In this document: positions 1 through 7,353 of the stretch, one piece after another
How the letters are laid out: each line of letters begins with the position of its first letter
How positions within the stretch are numbered: the first letter of the stretch is position 1
DNA from: Aureispira sp045105775
Lineage (GTDB): Bacteria; Bacteroidota; Bacteroidia; Chitinophagales; Saprospiraceae
NCBI GenBank assembly: GCA_045105775.1
Contig: JBGCDW010000041.1
Location: 1-12,799 of the forward strand
DNA length: 12,799 nt
Reading direction: 5' to 3'
Translations under genes and position numbers: made by a program
Notes under the pieces: generated by a model
Seen by the model: only the letters and a program-made list of their open reading frames with translations
Databases searched by the model: none
What the model was told of the DNA's origin: nothing

Positions 1-165
1 AAAAGTCCTAGCGCATTTAGTTCATAGCAGTGCTATGGAATCAACCGAGCGGAGCGAGTTCATAAAATAATTTTTAACGATGAGTGAGGGAACCCCGAAG
101 GGCTCACGAAGTAAAAAGATGCTTTTTTCGCTACGAATTTAGTCGTGATAATGTCTGTTATTCCT
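1..165. repeat. Hairpin-rich intergenic DNA, possible dispersed repeat
   Basis: No plausible gene lies here. The stretch holds several inverted repeats: CATAGCA g TGCTATG at 23-37, a bulged hairpin at 84-107 (GTGAG paired with CTCAC, inner CCC/GGG around CGAA), and a weak ACGA/TCGT pair near 132-145. It also carries GA/CG-rich phrases such as ccgagcggagcgag, unlike the flanking AT-rich DNA. This texture resembles the dispersed intergenic repeats of some large Bacteroidota genomes. Only one copy is visible, so repeat status is inferred. It sits just downstream of the LRR gene and could also contribute to its transcript end, but no U-tract terminator is evident. Confidence 0.35.
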
Positions 166-870
166 TTAGAATAAAATATTGGCAGAAGTGTTAGCGTGTA
201 GGGTATTGATGGTGGTGGCCGAAAGTGGGTTGTCTCTTAAATCCAATTCCAAAACAGCAAAGGCTTGAAGAGTATCCTCATCCACCTCAACAATGGCATT
301 GTGGGATAGATTTAGTTGTTCCAAGGTTGGAAGCCAAGCAATATCAGGTGGAATGCTGTGCAATTGGTTGTTGGAGAAATCAATGATTTTTAGTTGTTGC
401 AACCAAGCCAAGGAATCGGGCAACTCTTGCAATTGATTATGAGCGACATAGAGTTGTTGCAATCGTGAAATTTGACCCACAGACTCGGGGAGGTGCAGCA
501 GTTGATTGTGCGATACATTTAAGGTGTGGAGTAAGGGCAATTGCCCCATGGAAATAGGCAAATATTGCAAGTGGTTGTGGCTACAATCTAGTGTTTGAAG
601 TCCCCAGAGCAAGCCCAAATGAGGAGAAAGCTGCTTTAGTTGTTGTTGCGACAAGCGTAACTCGCGGTAGGAGAGCAGGAGCAATAGTAATTCTTGTAAG
701 CTAGTAATCGTGGTTGGAGTAGTTTGATAGTCTTTTAACCAGTCCCACAATTCCCAATAATGAGCGGCTTGTTGCGCGGTCATTTGTTGCAATAGTACAG
801 CCGTAATTTCCTCTACTTGTTCTAAAGATTCCTGTTCTTTGAAAAAACGATACCAGAATTGTTGCTCCAT
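166..870 (-). CDS. Cytoplasmic leucine-rich repeat protein
   Basis: The product is 234 residues if started at the ATG at 870. The frame stays open to an ATG at 945, but that 25-residue extension has no domain character, so the inner start is preferred. An N-terminal Gln-rich helical part (about 1-65) is followed by six 23-residue leucine-rich repeats from about 68 to 205 and a partial last one. They have the bacterial form LxxLxLSHNxLxxLPxxIxxL (for example LHTLNVSHNQLLHLPESVGQ at 114-133). There is no signal peptide, membrane segment or attached enzymatic domain, so it probably acts in the cytoplasm as a protein-binding scaffold. Partner and process are unknown. The first repeat has Gln where the conserved Asn is expected. 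No convincing promoter was found upstream. The gene is divergent from the sigma factor operon. Confidence 0.85.
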   Translation of the reverse strand: MEQQFWYRFFKEQESLEQVEEITAVLLQQMTAQQAAHYWELWDWLKDYQTTPTTITSLQELLLLLLSYRELRLSQQQLKQLSPHLGLLWGLQTLDCSHNHLQYLPISMGQLPLLHTLNVSHNQLLHLPESVGQISRLQQLYVAHNQLQELPDSLAWLQQLKIIDFSNNQLHSIPPDIAWLPTLEQLNLSHNAIVEVDEDTLQAFAVLELDLRDNPLSATTINTLHANTSANILF

Positions 871-1057
871 AAATATGTTGTAAGCAGTTAATAGGTGATA
901 ATTTAGGTTACAGTGTATTTTATTACTGGAGAGTTTTTGCTGCAATTTAGTAATTTTTTAGAATACTTGTGTGATGATATTAATATATTGATATACAGAG
1001 CTTTATGTTGTTTTTGAGAAAAAGTTATTAAAAAAAATAAAAAACTACTGTAAGGGC

Positions 1058-1085
1058 TGTAACTTTTTAGAAACTGCTTCGTCTT
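1058..1085 (+). promoter_or_regulatory. ECF sigma-type promoter, probably autoregulatory
   Basis: TGTAAC (1058-1063) is followed, after 16 bases, by CGTCTT (1080-1085). This matches the general -35 AAC / -10 CGTC pattern of many ECF-dependent promoters, and the next gene encodes an ECF sigma factor, so autoregulation is likely (inference). A start site about seven bases past the -10 element falls near 1091, only a few bases before the ATG at 1095. The mRNA would then be leaderless or nearly so. Confidence 0.55.
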
Positions 1086-1094
1086 CTTGGTAAC

Positions 1095-1613
1095 ATGACG
1101 CTAAAAGAATTTACATATCAACTAACAGCCATTAAGGATAAGCTGTACCGATTTTCCCAAAGGATTGTAGGAGATCAGGAAACAGCCGAAGATGTGGCTC
1201 AAGAAGTGGTAATAAAGCTTTGGAAGCAGCGAGAGAAGCGTGGAGAATACCAAAATCTAGAAGCTTATTGTATGCGTTTGACCAAAAACTTATCTATTGA
1301 TAAGAAACGATCAAAGCACTTGCAAAATGTCTCTTTGGATCAAGCGCCCACAGTGGTACAACAAAGCCATACCCCTTATCAAGAAGCGGCCCAAAATGAT
1401 ACGTTGTCTCATATAGCTCGCTACATGCAGCAATTGCCAGAAAAGCAACGCTTAGTTATGCAACTAAGAGATGTGGAAGGTATGGACTACAAGGGCATAG
1501 CAGAGATACTGGAAATTCCACTTGCCCAAGTAAAAGTAAATCTATTTAGAGCCAGAAAAACAATCCGCCAACAGCTGTTAACATTAGAATCTTATGGATT
1601 ATCCGACGATTAA
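1095..1613 (+). CDS. RNA polymerase sigma factor, ECF subfamily
   Basis: This 172-residue protein is an alternative sigma factor that directs RNA polymerase to a dedicated set of promoters. Region 2 spans about residues 12-75, including the core-binding/-10 signature AEDVAQEVVIKLW and the helix NLEAYCMRLTKNLSID. Region 4 spans about 104-158, with LPEKQRLVMQLRDVEGMDY followed by a helix-turn-helix ending in VKVNLFRARKTIRQQL. Length is normal for the family, and only regions 2 and 4 are present. The start at 1095 gives a standard N-terminus. The coding end overlaps the next gene by 20 bases, so the two are probably translationally coupled. An ECF-like promoter lies immediately upstream. Regulon and inducing signal cannot be read from the sequence. 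Confidence 0.93.
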   Translation: MTLKEFTYQLTAIKDKLYRFSQRIVGDQETAEDVAQEVVIKLWKQREKRGEYQNLEAYCMRLTKNLSIDKKRSKHLQNVSLDQAPTVVQQSHTPYQEAAQNDTLSHIARYMQQLPEKQRLVMQLRDVEGMDYKGIAEILEIPLAQVKVNLFRARKTIRQQLLTLESYGLSDD

Positions 1614-2055
1614 AAAATTAGTAGACAAATATTGGGAAGGAACCACTTCCTTGGAGGAAGAACAACAATTGCGTGCTTACTTTAATGGCAAGCAGGTTGA
1701 CAAACGCCTCAAGAGTGTCCAGCCCTTATTTGTATTTTTCAAACAAGAACAAGAGAAAAAAAGCCAACGGTCTCTACGTTTTTTGGAGGTGGTGCGCCAA
1801 CGCCCAAAACGCATGTGGAGTTTGGTGGCTGCTAGTGTAGCCATTCTTATTACTGCTGCTGCTTGGTTGTATCAGCAACAACATTTACCACAGCCCAGCA
1901 ATTTGGCTGTTCAGGAAACATCCCTTCACAAGGATACTTATAAAGATCCAGAGCAGGCATTTCAAGAAGCCAAACAGGCTTTGATGCTGGTATCCAAAGG
2001 ACTTAACAAGGGCGTTAAAACTACTAGAAAAGGGTTGAAACAAGCCCAAAAGTAG
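1594..2055 (+). CDS. Single-pass membrane protein, probable anti-sigma factor
   Basis: The product is 153 residues. Residues 1-70 are cytoplasmic and charged, with a motif DKYWEGTTSLEEEQQLRAYF (12-30) like the short helical N-terminus of Bacteroidota anti-sigma proteins. No zinc-binding His/Cys motif is present. A membrane helix covers about 74-93 (WSLVAASVAILITAAAWLY). The remainder is exported and ends in a conserved-looking amphipathic segment, DPEQAFQEAKQALMLVSKGL and a Lys-rich tail (118-153). The 20-base overlap with the sigma gene and the topology support a role in holding the sigma factor at the inner membrane. This is inferred from context, as the protein does not match a named anti-sigma family that I can identify with certainty. 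Confidence 0.75.
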   Translation: MDYPTIKKLVDKYWEGTTSLEEEQQLRAYFNGKQVDKRLKSVQPLFVFFKQEQEKKSQRSLRFLEVVRQRPKRMWSLVAASVAILITAAAWLYQQQHLPQPSNLAVQETSLHKDTYKDPEQAFQEAKQALMLVSKGLNKGVKTTRKGLKQAQK

Positions 2056-2084
2056 TTTCTCATTCAGATTAAAAACAAGAAAAC

Positions 2085-2591
2085 ATGAAATATCTATTTG
2101 TAATTAGTTTTTGCTTATTGACTTGGAGCATGAATGCTCAAAATGCGATTGAAAAATATTTTCAGCAATATGAAGATGCCAAGGGCTTTACTTCCGTATA
2201 TATCAGTGAACATATGTTCGGGTTATTTGCTGATTTGGAAATAGAAGACAAAGAGGATGCAGAAATTGTGGAACTCATTGGAGGGTTGAAGAGTTTGCAC
2301 ATTCTCACTACAGAGTATAATGCTGAAAAATATTACCAAGAGGCATTGCAACGCATCAATCGTAGCGAATATGAGCTATTGATGAAGGTCAAAGACGAAG
2401 AAACCGACTTACAGTTCCTAATCAAGAAAAAAGGAAATGTAATTGAAGAATTGCTCTTGTTGGTGGATGATGGTGAGTTTGTTTTGCTCAGTATTGTGGG
2501 CAATATTGACCTCAAGAAAATCTCGCGTTTAGCCAAGCACATGGATGTGGACGGCCTAGAACATTTGGAAAAAGTAAAAAATGCAGAATAA
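2085..2591 (+). CDS. Secreted DUF4252 protein, acidic paralogue
   Basis: This 168-residue protein has a Sec signal peptide (MKYLFVISFCLLTWSMNAQ, cut near residue 19). The mature part starts NAIEKYFQQYEDAKGFTSVY and continues with GLKSLHILTTEY near 68-79, the hallmarks of DUF4252. The family is common in Bacteroidota, often beside ECF sigma genes, and its biochemical function is unknown. By rough count the mature chain has about 32 acidic and 18 basic residues. There is no lipobox, so it should be free in the periplasm or at the surface. It is the third gene of the operon, 29 bases after the membrane protein, with an A-rich stretch instead of a ribosome-binding site. It may sense or report envelope state to the membrane partner (inference). 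Confidence 0.85.
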   Translation: MKYLFVISFCLLTWSMNAQNAIEKYFQQYEDAKGFTSVYISEHMFGLFADLEIEDKEDAEIVELIGGLKSLHILTTEYNAEKYYQEALQRINRSEYELLMKVKDEETDLQFLIKKKGNVIEELLLLVDDGEFVLLSIVGNIDLKKISRLAKHMDVDGLEHLEKVKNAE

Positions 2592-2654
2592 TAGATCCTT
2601 GTTATGCTTTTTTCTTCTAATCATTTATTGCCTATAATTTTAATAGAAATAACC

Positions 2655-3194
2655 ATGAAAATACTAGTAATCATTCTTAGCCTATTCTTATCCTTACCTC
2701 TAATACAAGCCCAAAACAAAACCATCAATGAGTTTTATAGAACCCACCGCCAAGGCGATAATGCTATAGGAATTCGCGTTCCAGGCTGGGTGGTACAAGC
2801 GGGAATTAACTTGTCTGTGGGCAAGGACGGTCGCGAAGAATTGAAACCTTTTCGACCATTTTTGAGACGCTTAACCAATATGCGTGTGTTGGCGGTAGAT
2901 GGAGACGATCAATTGCCCAAGGGAACTGTTAAGGCGTTTGTTAACAAAATTAAACAACAGAATTTTAACACACTAACTCGTATCAAAGATGATGGAACTC
3001 ATGTAGAAATACTAGTAGGAGTGAAAGAAAGAGGGCCCAAAAAGAAAAGACGCAAGATTGTTAAAAATATTCTTGTATTAGTGCAGGATGAAGGCGAAAT
3101 GGCCGTGATTACGATCAATGGGCATTGGGATATGAATCAAGTGAACCAGTTGCTCAATGATAAACAAATGCGTGAATTGATTGCTTGGAACTAA
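2655..3194 (+). CDS. Secreted DUF4252-like protein, basic paralogue
   Basis: This 179-residue protein starts at the ATG at 2655. An in-frame ATG at 2604 would put 17 extra residues before an otherwise normal signal peptide (MKILVIILSLFLSLPLIQA), so the inner start is chosen. The mature part aligns with its upstream neighbour in outline: an N-terminal EFY helix, a central LTNMRVLAVDG strand (compare LKSLHILTTEY), a VKERG...ILVLVQDEGEMAVITINGHWD core, and a final helix. It differs by a Lys/Arg cluster GPKKKRRK near residues 132-139. Rough counting gives about 28 basic and 18 acidic residues, the reverse of the first copy. It closes the operon, before a strong terminator. The biochemical role is unknown. 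Confidence 0.8.
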   Translation: MKILVIILSLFLSLPLIQAQNKTINEFYRTHRQGDNAIGIRVPGWVVQAGINLSVGKDGREELKPFRPFLRRLTNMRVLAVDGDDQLPKGTVKAFVNKIKQQNFNTLTRIKDDGTHVEILVGVKERGPKKKRRKIVKNILVLVQDEGEMAVITINGHWDMNQVNQLLNDKQMRELIAWN

Positions 3195-3225
3195 GTAAAC
3201 TTTGTTGCTGAAGAAATTATGTATT

Positions 3226-3257
3226 AACCTCTGCTTTTATGTAGCAGAGGTTTTTTT
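3226..3257 (+). terminator. Rho-independent terminator of the sigma factor operon
   Basis: A nine-base-pair perfect stem, AACCTCTGC (3226-3234) with GCAGAGGTT (3244-3252), encloses a nine-base loop and is followed directly by a T run. It lies 31 bases after the last DUF4252 stop codon. Confidence 0.9.
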
Positions 3258-3469
3258 ATGGTTAATTGATAATTTGGTTAAATTGATTTCATAGTAATTT
3301 TTTATAGTAACATACTATTTAATAATTATTAATTGTTATGAATAAACATCAATTGTTTGTAATAAAATGTTGGTTTGTTTATTTTTCTGATGATTTAGAG
3401 GTTTTTTTGTCATTTTTGTGTAAAAATAGACTTGTAATCAAAAGGTTTAACTGCTTTGTTAAACAACTA
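3258..3469. other. AT-rich intergenic DNA without a recognisable gene
   Basis: This lies between the operon terminator and the promoter of the lipoprotein gene. It is very AT-rich. A 60-codon open frame starting at 3338 is rich in Phe, Leu, Lys and Cys, has no domain, and runs through the promoter of the next gene. I treat it as non-coding. No structured RNA is evident. Confidence 0.6.
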
Positions 3470-3502
3470 TTTGAATATAAGGGATTTGTTTTAATACTTT
3501 TG
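3470..3502 (+). promoter_or_regulatory. Bacteroidota housekeeping promoter
   Basis: TTTG (3470-3473) is the -33 element and TACTTTTG (3495-3502) is an exact match to the -7 consensus TAnnTTTG, with 21 bases between them. Transcription should start near 3509, giving a leader of about 35 bases before the ATG at 3544. This promoter decides the downstream start, since the earlier in-frame start at 3502 would lie before the transcript begins. Confidence 0.75.
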
Positions 3503-3543
3503 TGGCATATTCTTACCTAACAAACATAATTATTACACACACA

Positions 3544-4380
3544 ATGAAAGATTTATTAAAAACCACGTGGATTCTTAGCCTAATCCTATTATTCTGCTCT
3601 GCTCTATTGGTATCTTGTACACAAGAAAAAATGGTTGATGATGCTGATGTAGCTTTGTATGCTACGTTGGGAGTAGAGACCAATGAAGTAGACCACATAG
3701 CAGGTAAAACGGTGATTGACAATCACAAAATTGTCTATGATGTTAAAGATGAGAAAGGGGAGTACTTTATTACTTTTGATATTGATGGTAATAGCTTAAA
3801 TGCTCAAATTGATTTTGATACAGAAATTATTCTTTACACAGCCAACAATATTGTATTAACGGCTGAACAGAAAGATGCTATGTACAAATTTTATGATCAA
3901 TTTGCAGAAGCATTAGTCAAAAGCAATGGTAATCAACCTGACAATTTTGAGGTTGGTAGAATGGAGTTTATATTTTTGAAGACTGTAGAATATCTATCCT
4001 ATGCTCCTCCTGGATATGTTTATACAAATAGAAAAGTTGTATCTGAGGTAACTACTAAAGCTGTAGGGAATGATGGTATTAGCTGTATTAAAAGAGGCAC
4101 TAGCTATAATTTATCTTATACACTTGCGAGTGGTTCAGTTGTAAATAAGAGAAAAACAGCAGGATATAATGGTGGTGGAACCTTTGGTTGCATGGGACGA
4201 TGTGGAGCAAATTGCGGAGGATGGTTGCCTTCTTCTTGGACATTAGATTGTTTTGAGCATGACCAGTGTGGTTTGGATACAGGTGCTTCTGGTGGTTCTA
4301 GTGATTCCAACTGTGGAGATGAGTTTGATCAAGCTGCTGATGATTGGACATGGGGTGTATGGAATGGCTGTAGAGGATAA
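3544..4380 (+). CDS. Lipoprotein with phospholipase A2-like Cys-rich domain
   Basis: This 278-residue protein has a lipoprotein signal peptide with lipobox LVSC (lipidated Cys25). Residues about 26-170 form an acidic region without a recognised family. The C-terminal domain (about 178-278) has eight Cys (181, 216, 220, 224, 236, 242, 257, 276). It contains a Gly/Cys loop FGCMGRCGANCGGW that resembles a calcium-binding loop. It also contains LDCFEHDQC, with the His239-Asp240 pair typical of phospholipase A2 active-site helices, and CGDEFDQAADDW, which can supply the second Asp. This pattern matches secreted PLA2-like domains of bacteria and fungi. Its likely activity is ester hydrolysis on phospholipids at the cell surface, but this is unproven: the CCxxHDxC motif is reduced to CxxHDxC. 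It is monocistronic, with its own promoter and terminator. Confidence 0.75.
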   Translation: MKDLLKTTWILSLILLFCSALLVSCTQEKMVDDADVALYATLGVETNEVDHIAGKTVIDNHKIVYDVKDEKGEYFITFDIDGNSLNAQIDFDTEIILYTANNIVLTAEQKDAMYKFYDQFAEALVKSNGNQPDNFEVGRMEFIFLKTVEYLSYAPPGYVYTNRKVVSEVTTKAVGNDGISCIKRGTSYNLSYTLASGSVVNKRKTAGYNGGGTFGCMGRCGANCGGWLPSSWTLDCFEHDQCGLDTGASGGSSDSNCGDEFDQAADDWTWGVWNGCRG

Positions 4381-4404
4381 TTGACTACTAAGCAATGATT
4401 ATAT

Positions 4405-4450
4405 AATAAAATAGCCGTAGCAGATACACATCTACTACGGCTATTTTATT
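4405..4450. terminator. Bidirectional terminator between lipoprotein gene and lon
   Basis: AATAAAATAGCCGTAG (4405-4420) pairs perfectly with 4435-4450. After one mismatch the stem continues with AGAT/ATCT around a four-base loop. A-rich and T-rich flanks give a T-rich tail on both strands, so it can end transcription of both convergent genes. Confidence 0.88.
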
Positions 4451-4468
4451 TGTGATAACTAAATTGTT

Positions 4469-6904
4469 TTACACCAGCGCAAAATCCAATACTTCTTGCA
4501 TTTGCTTGACATAATGAAACTCTAAGCCTTCCAAGTATTCGGCATTAATTTCTTGGATGTCTTTTTCATTGGCAGCACACAAGATAATATCCTTGACACC
4601 AGCGCGTTTGGCCGCCAATACTTTTTCCTTAATTCCGCCTACAGGCAATACCTTGCCACGCAAGGTGATTTCGCCTGTCATGGCCAATTTGGAGCGCACC
4701 GAGCGTTTGGTAAAGGCCGAAGCTAAAGCCGTAAGCATGGTAATACCTGCGGAAGGGCCATCCTTGGGAATAGCACCAGCGGGCACGTGAATATGTACAT
4801 TGGTTTTATCAAATACCTTTGTTTCCAAGCCCAACGATTCGCCGTGTGCGCGCAGATAGCTGAGGGCAGTAGTTGCGGATTCTTTCATTACATCACCCAA
4901 ATTTCCCGTTAGGGTCAATTTGCCCTTGCCTTGGCTCAAACTGCTTTCTATAAACAGAATATCGCCCCCAACACTGGTCCAAGCCAACCCAACAACAACA
5001 CCCAAGCCCTGCTCTTCCTCAAAAATACTATCCAGATTCACTTTCTTGGGCCCCAAAATTTCGACCACCTGCTCAGGGTCTACAGGCTCTCCCTTGTATT
5101 TTTTGCGCACTACTTTGGTAGCGAGGTTTCGCATCACTTTGGCCAATTCTCGATCTAGAGAACGCACCCCTGATTCTCGGGTATAATCGCCAATTACTTT
5201 TTTTAGTGCTTCATCGGTAATGCTGATCTTTTCTTCTTCTAGTCCGTGTTCTTTGAGTTGTTTTTCTAACAAATGACGTTTGGCAATTTGTAGCTTTTCT
5301 TCGCTCGAATAGCCGTTTACTTGGATGATTTCCATTCTATCCAATAGAGCAGGTTGTATGCTTTGCAATGAATTGGCTGTTGCAATAAACAAAACCTTAG
5401 AGAGGTCGTATTCCAATTCTAAGTAGTTGTCATAAAACTCTGTATTCTGTTCTGGATCTAAAATCTCTAATAGGGCAGAAGAAGGATCGCCTTTGTAGCT
5501 GGTTCCTAATTTATCAATTTCATCCAAGATAAACACGGGGTTGCTGGATTGTACCTTTTTCAGCGATTGAATAATACGCCCTGGCATAGCCCCAATGTAT
5601 GTTTTTCGATGGCCGCGTAGCTCCGATTCGTCATGCACCCCACCTAGAGACATGCGAATGTATTTGCGCCCAATAGCTTTTGCAATCGAACGCCCTAGAG
5701 AAGTTTTTCCTACACCAGGAGGGCCAACCAAGCAAAGAATAGGCGATTTCATATCGCGGCGCAATTTGAGTACCGCCAAATGCTCTAAGATTCTATCCTT
5801 GACCTTGTTCAGACCAAAGTGATCGTTCTCCAAAATCGCTTCGGCCGAATCCAAATCAAAAGAATCCTCTGTCACTTCATCCCAAGGCAAATCTACTAGA
5901 ATTTCTAGGTAATTGGTGAGAATAGAGTGTTCAGGAGCAGCTGGATTCATGCGCTTAATTTTGCGCAATTCTTTGTCAAATTTGGCTTGTACCGCCTCTG
6001 GCCATTGTTTGTTTTTGGCCTTTTCCTCAATATCTAGAATATCATTTTGAGTAGGAGAGTCCCCCAATTCCTCTTGTATCTTTTTGAGTTGTTGGTTGAG
6101 AATATACTCTCGTTGTTGTTTCTCCATATCCCCTTGCACATCTACTTCAATCTCTTTTTTGAGTTCAAGTATTTGCAGTTCTTGGTGCATGTGTTGCAAG
6201 ATGGCTTTTGCTTTAGTTTCTAGGCGTTCAATTTCTAGAATTTTTTGCTTATCATTAATATTGATATTGAGATTAGAGCCAATAAAATTGATAAGGAAGT
6301 GTTGGCTTTTGATGTTTTTAAGCATCACAGAAGCTTCATTTGGAATATTAGGCGAAAGCTTTATAATGCGATCAGCCAAATCTCGCATAGCACTAATCAT
6401 GGCTGTAAATTTAGGAGAATCCAACATCGGTTCTACTTTGGACAAAACCACACGCCCTTTGAGATAAGGCTCTGTTTCCAATAGCTCTTTTAGTGCTAGA
6501 CGTTGGCGACCTTGCAGAATAGCAGTCGTACTTCCATCAGGCATTTTGATGACTTTCAGGATTTTGGCGACCACCCCCACTTTGTACAAATCATCTTGTA
6601 CAGGGTGGGAGACTTCGGCATCTCGTTGGGTAATAACCGCTGTATTTTTATCGCCTTTGTAGGCTTCTGTCAAGGCAGCAATAGAGCGTTCTCTACCTAC
6701 CGTAATAGGGATAATCACTCCAGGGAACAAAACGGTATTTTTGAGTGCTAGTATAGGGAGCACTTCTGGATAGTCCTCTTGTTGGTATTCGTCAAACCCT
6801 TGTTCATTCACAGAAAACAAAGGTAAAAATTCTACTTCTGTATCCTCTTGTAGCCTTATACTAGGATTCCAAAACCTAGAAGGAGCTGTTGTTACTTTTC
6901 TCAC
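4469..6904 (-). CDS. lon: ATP-dependent Lon protease, LonA type
   Basis: This 811-residue cytoplasmic AAA+ serine protease degrades misfolded and specific regulatory proteins. The LON substrate-binding domain covers about 46-240 (starting PEVLPILALKNTVLFPGVII), and a coiled linker about 240-340. Walker A is GPPGVGKT at 394-401 and Walker B is VFILDEID at 457-464, with a sensor region near ATANSLQSIQPALLDRMEII. The protease domain from about 610 has catalytic Ser718 in PKDGPSAG and Lys761 in GGIKEK, a spacing of 43 as in E. coli Lon. The start is GTG at 6904. A stop codon lies two codons upstream in frame and no in-frame ATG occurs before residue 121, inside the LON domain. An ATG seven bases upstream is in another frame and opens only an 11-codon frame. 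No -7 box was found, so stress-type regulation is possible but not shown. Confidence 0.97.
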   Translation of the reverse strand: MRKVTTAPSRFWNPSIRLQEDTEVEFLPLFSVNEQGFDEYQQEDYPEVLPILALKNTVLFPGVIIPITVGRERSIAALTEAYKGDKNTAVITQRDAEVSHPVQDDLYKVGVVAKILKVIKMPDGSTTAILQGRQRLALKELLETEPYLKGRVVLSKVEPMLDSPKFTAMISAMRDLADRIIKLSPNIPNEASVMLKNIKSQHFLINFIGSNLNININDKQKILEIERLETKAKAILQHMHQELQILELKKEIEVDVQGDMEKQQREYILNQQLKKIQEELGDSPTQNDILDIEEKAKNKQWPEAVQAKFDKELRKIKRMNPAAPEHSILTNYLEILVDLPWDEVTEDSFDLDSAEAILENDHFGLNKVKDRILEHLAVLKLRRDMKSPILCLVGPPGVGKTSLGRSIAKAIGRKYIRMSLGGVHDESELRGHRKTYIGAMPGRIIQSLKKVQSSNPVFILDEIDKLGTSYKGDPSSALLEILDPEQNTEFYDNYLELEYDLSKVLFIATANSLQSIQPALLDRMEIIQVNGYSSEEKLQIAKRHLLEKQLKEHGLEEEKISITDEALKKVIGDYTRESGVRSLDRELAKVMRNLATKVVRKKYKGEPVDPEQVVEILGPKKVNLDSIFEEEQGLGVVVGLAWTSVGGDILFIESSLSQGKGKLTLTGNLGDVMKESATTALSYLRAHGESLGLETKVFDKTNVHIHVPAGAIPKDGPSAGITMLTALASAFTKRSVRSKLAMTGEITLRGKVLPVGGIKEKVLAAKRAGVKDIILCAANEKDIQEINAEYLEGLEFHYVKQMQEVLDFALV

Positions 6905-7353
6905 GTATCATTTATTTTGTCAGTTAGAAAGGCCATTTTGGCAGTAGAGCGGCAGCCCTATTCATCAATAACTGTTCTAACGAATGTTTATAGGTATCCA
7001 TACAACACTCAAATCATAAACTTGGTATCATAAACTGCTATTATCAACCAATAAAGTAGTTTTGTTGCTGTAATCTTGTTTTGCCTATTTCAAGGAATGT
7101 GCCAGTTGGTATAGTCGCTTGGAACTGCCATTTTTGTCAGTCAATGATAGAAATACAGGAATATTATAGACGTGTATGCCGCAACAATTATTGAGATTAG
7201 CGTATCAGATGGTTGGTGAATTGGTGCCTTGTCAAGAAGGGTGGATTTGTTATTGAAAACGAAATCAAGAAGCAGTTATATATAGGGCATCGAGTGGCTC
7301 CTTGTAGGAAACTGTTCGTTATCAAATGTTTTTGTAGTGTTGGCCAAGGTGTA
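6905..7353. other. Long lon-queE intergenic region
   Basis: These 449 bases hold no credible gene. A 71-codon plus-strand frame from 7213 runs antisense into queE and lacks domain character. The strand that would carry the lon promoter shows no exact TAnnTTTG. Two copies of ATCATAAAC (7013-7021 and 7027-7035) form a 14-base-period direct repeat about 110 bases upstream of the lon start and might be an operator. An imperfect hairpin lies near 7101-7131 (TGCCAGTT with AACTGCCA, one mismatch). Neither is strong. No terminator for queE is obvious, so read-through from queE into lon is possible. Confidence 0.5.

Noticed and set aside
871..945. N-terminal extension of the LRR protein from the ATG at 945
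   Set aside because: The 25 extra residues have no family character, and the ATG at 870 begins a normal cytoplasmic N-terminus. It remains possible but less likely.
3338..3520. 60-codon plus-strand open frame rich in Phe, Leu and Cys
   Set aside because: It overlaps a well-formed promoter (3470-3502), has no domain or signal peptide pattern, and its composition is what AT-rich non-coding DNA gives.
4557..6751. Several open frames of 75-127 codons antisense to lon
   Set aside because: They are shadow frames of a strongly conserved gene, with no independent features.
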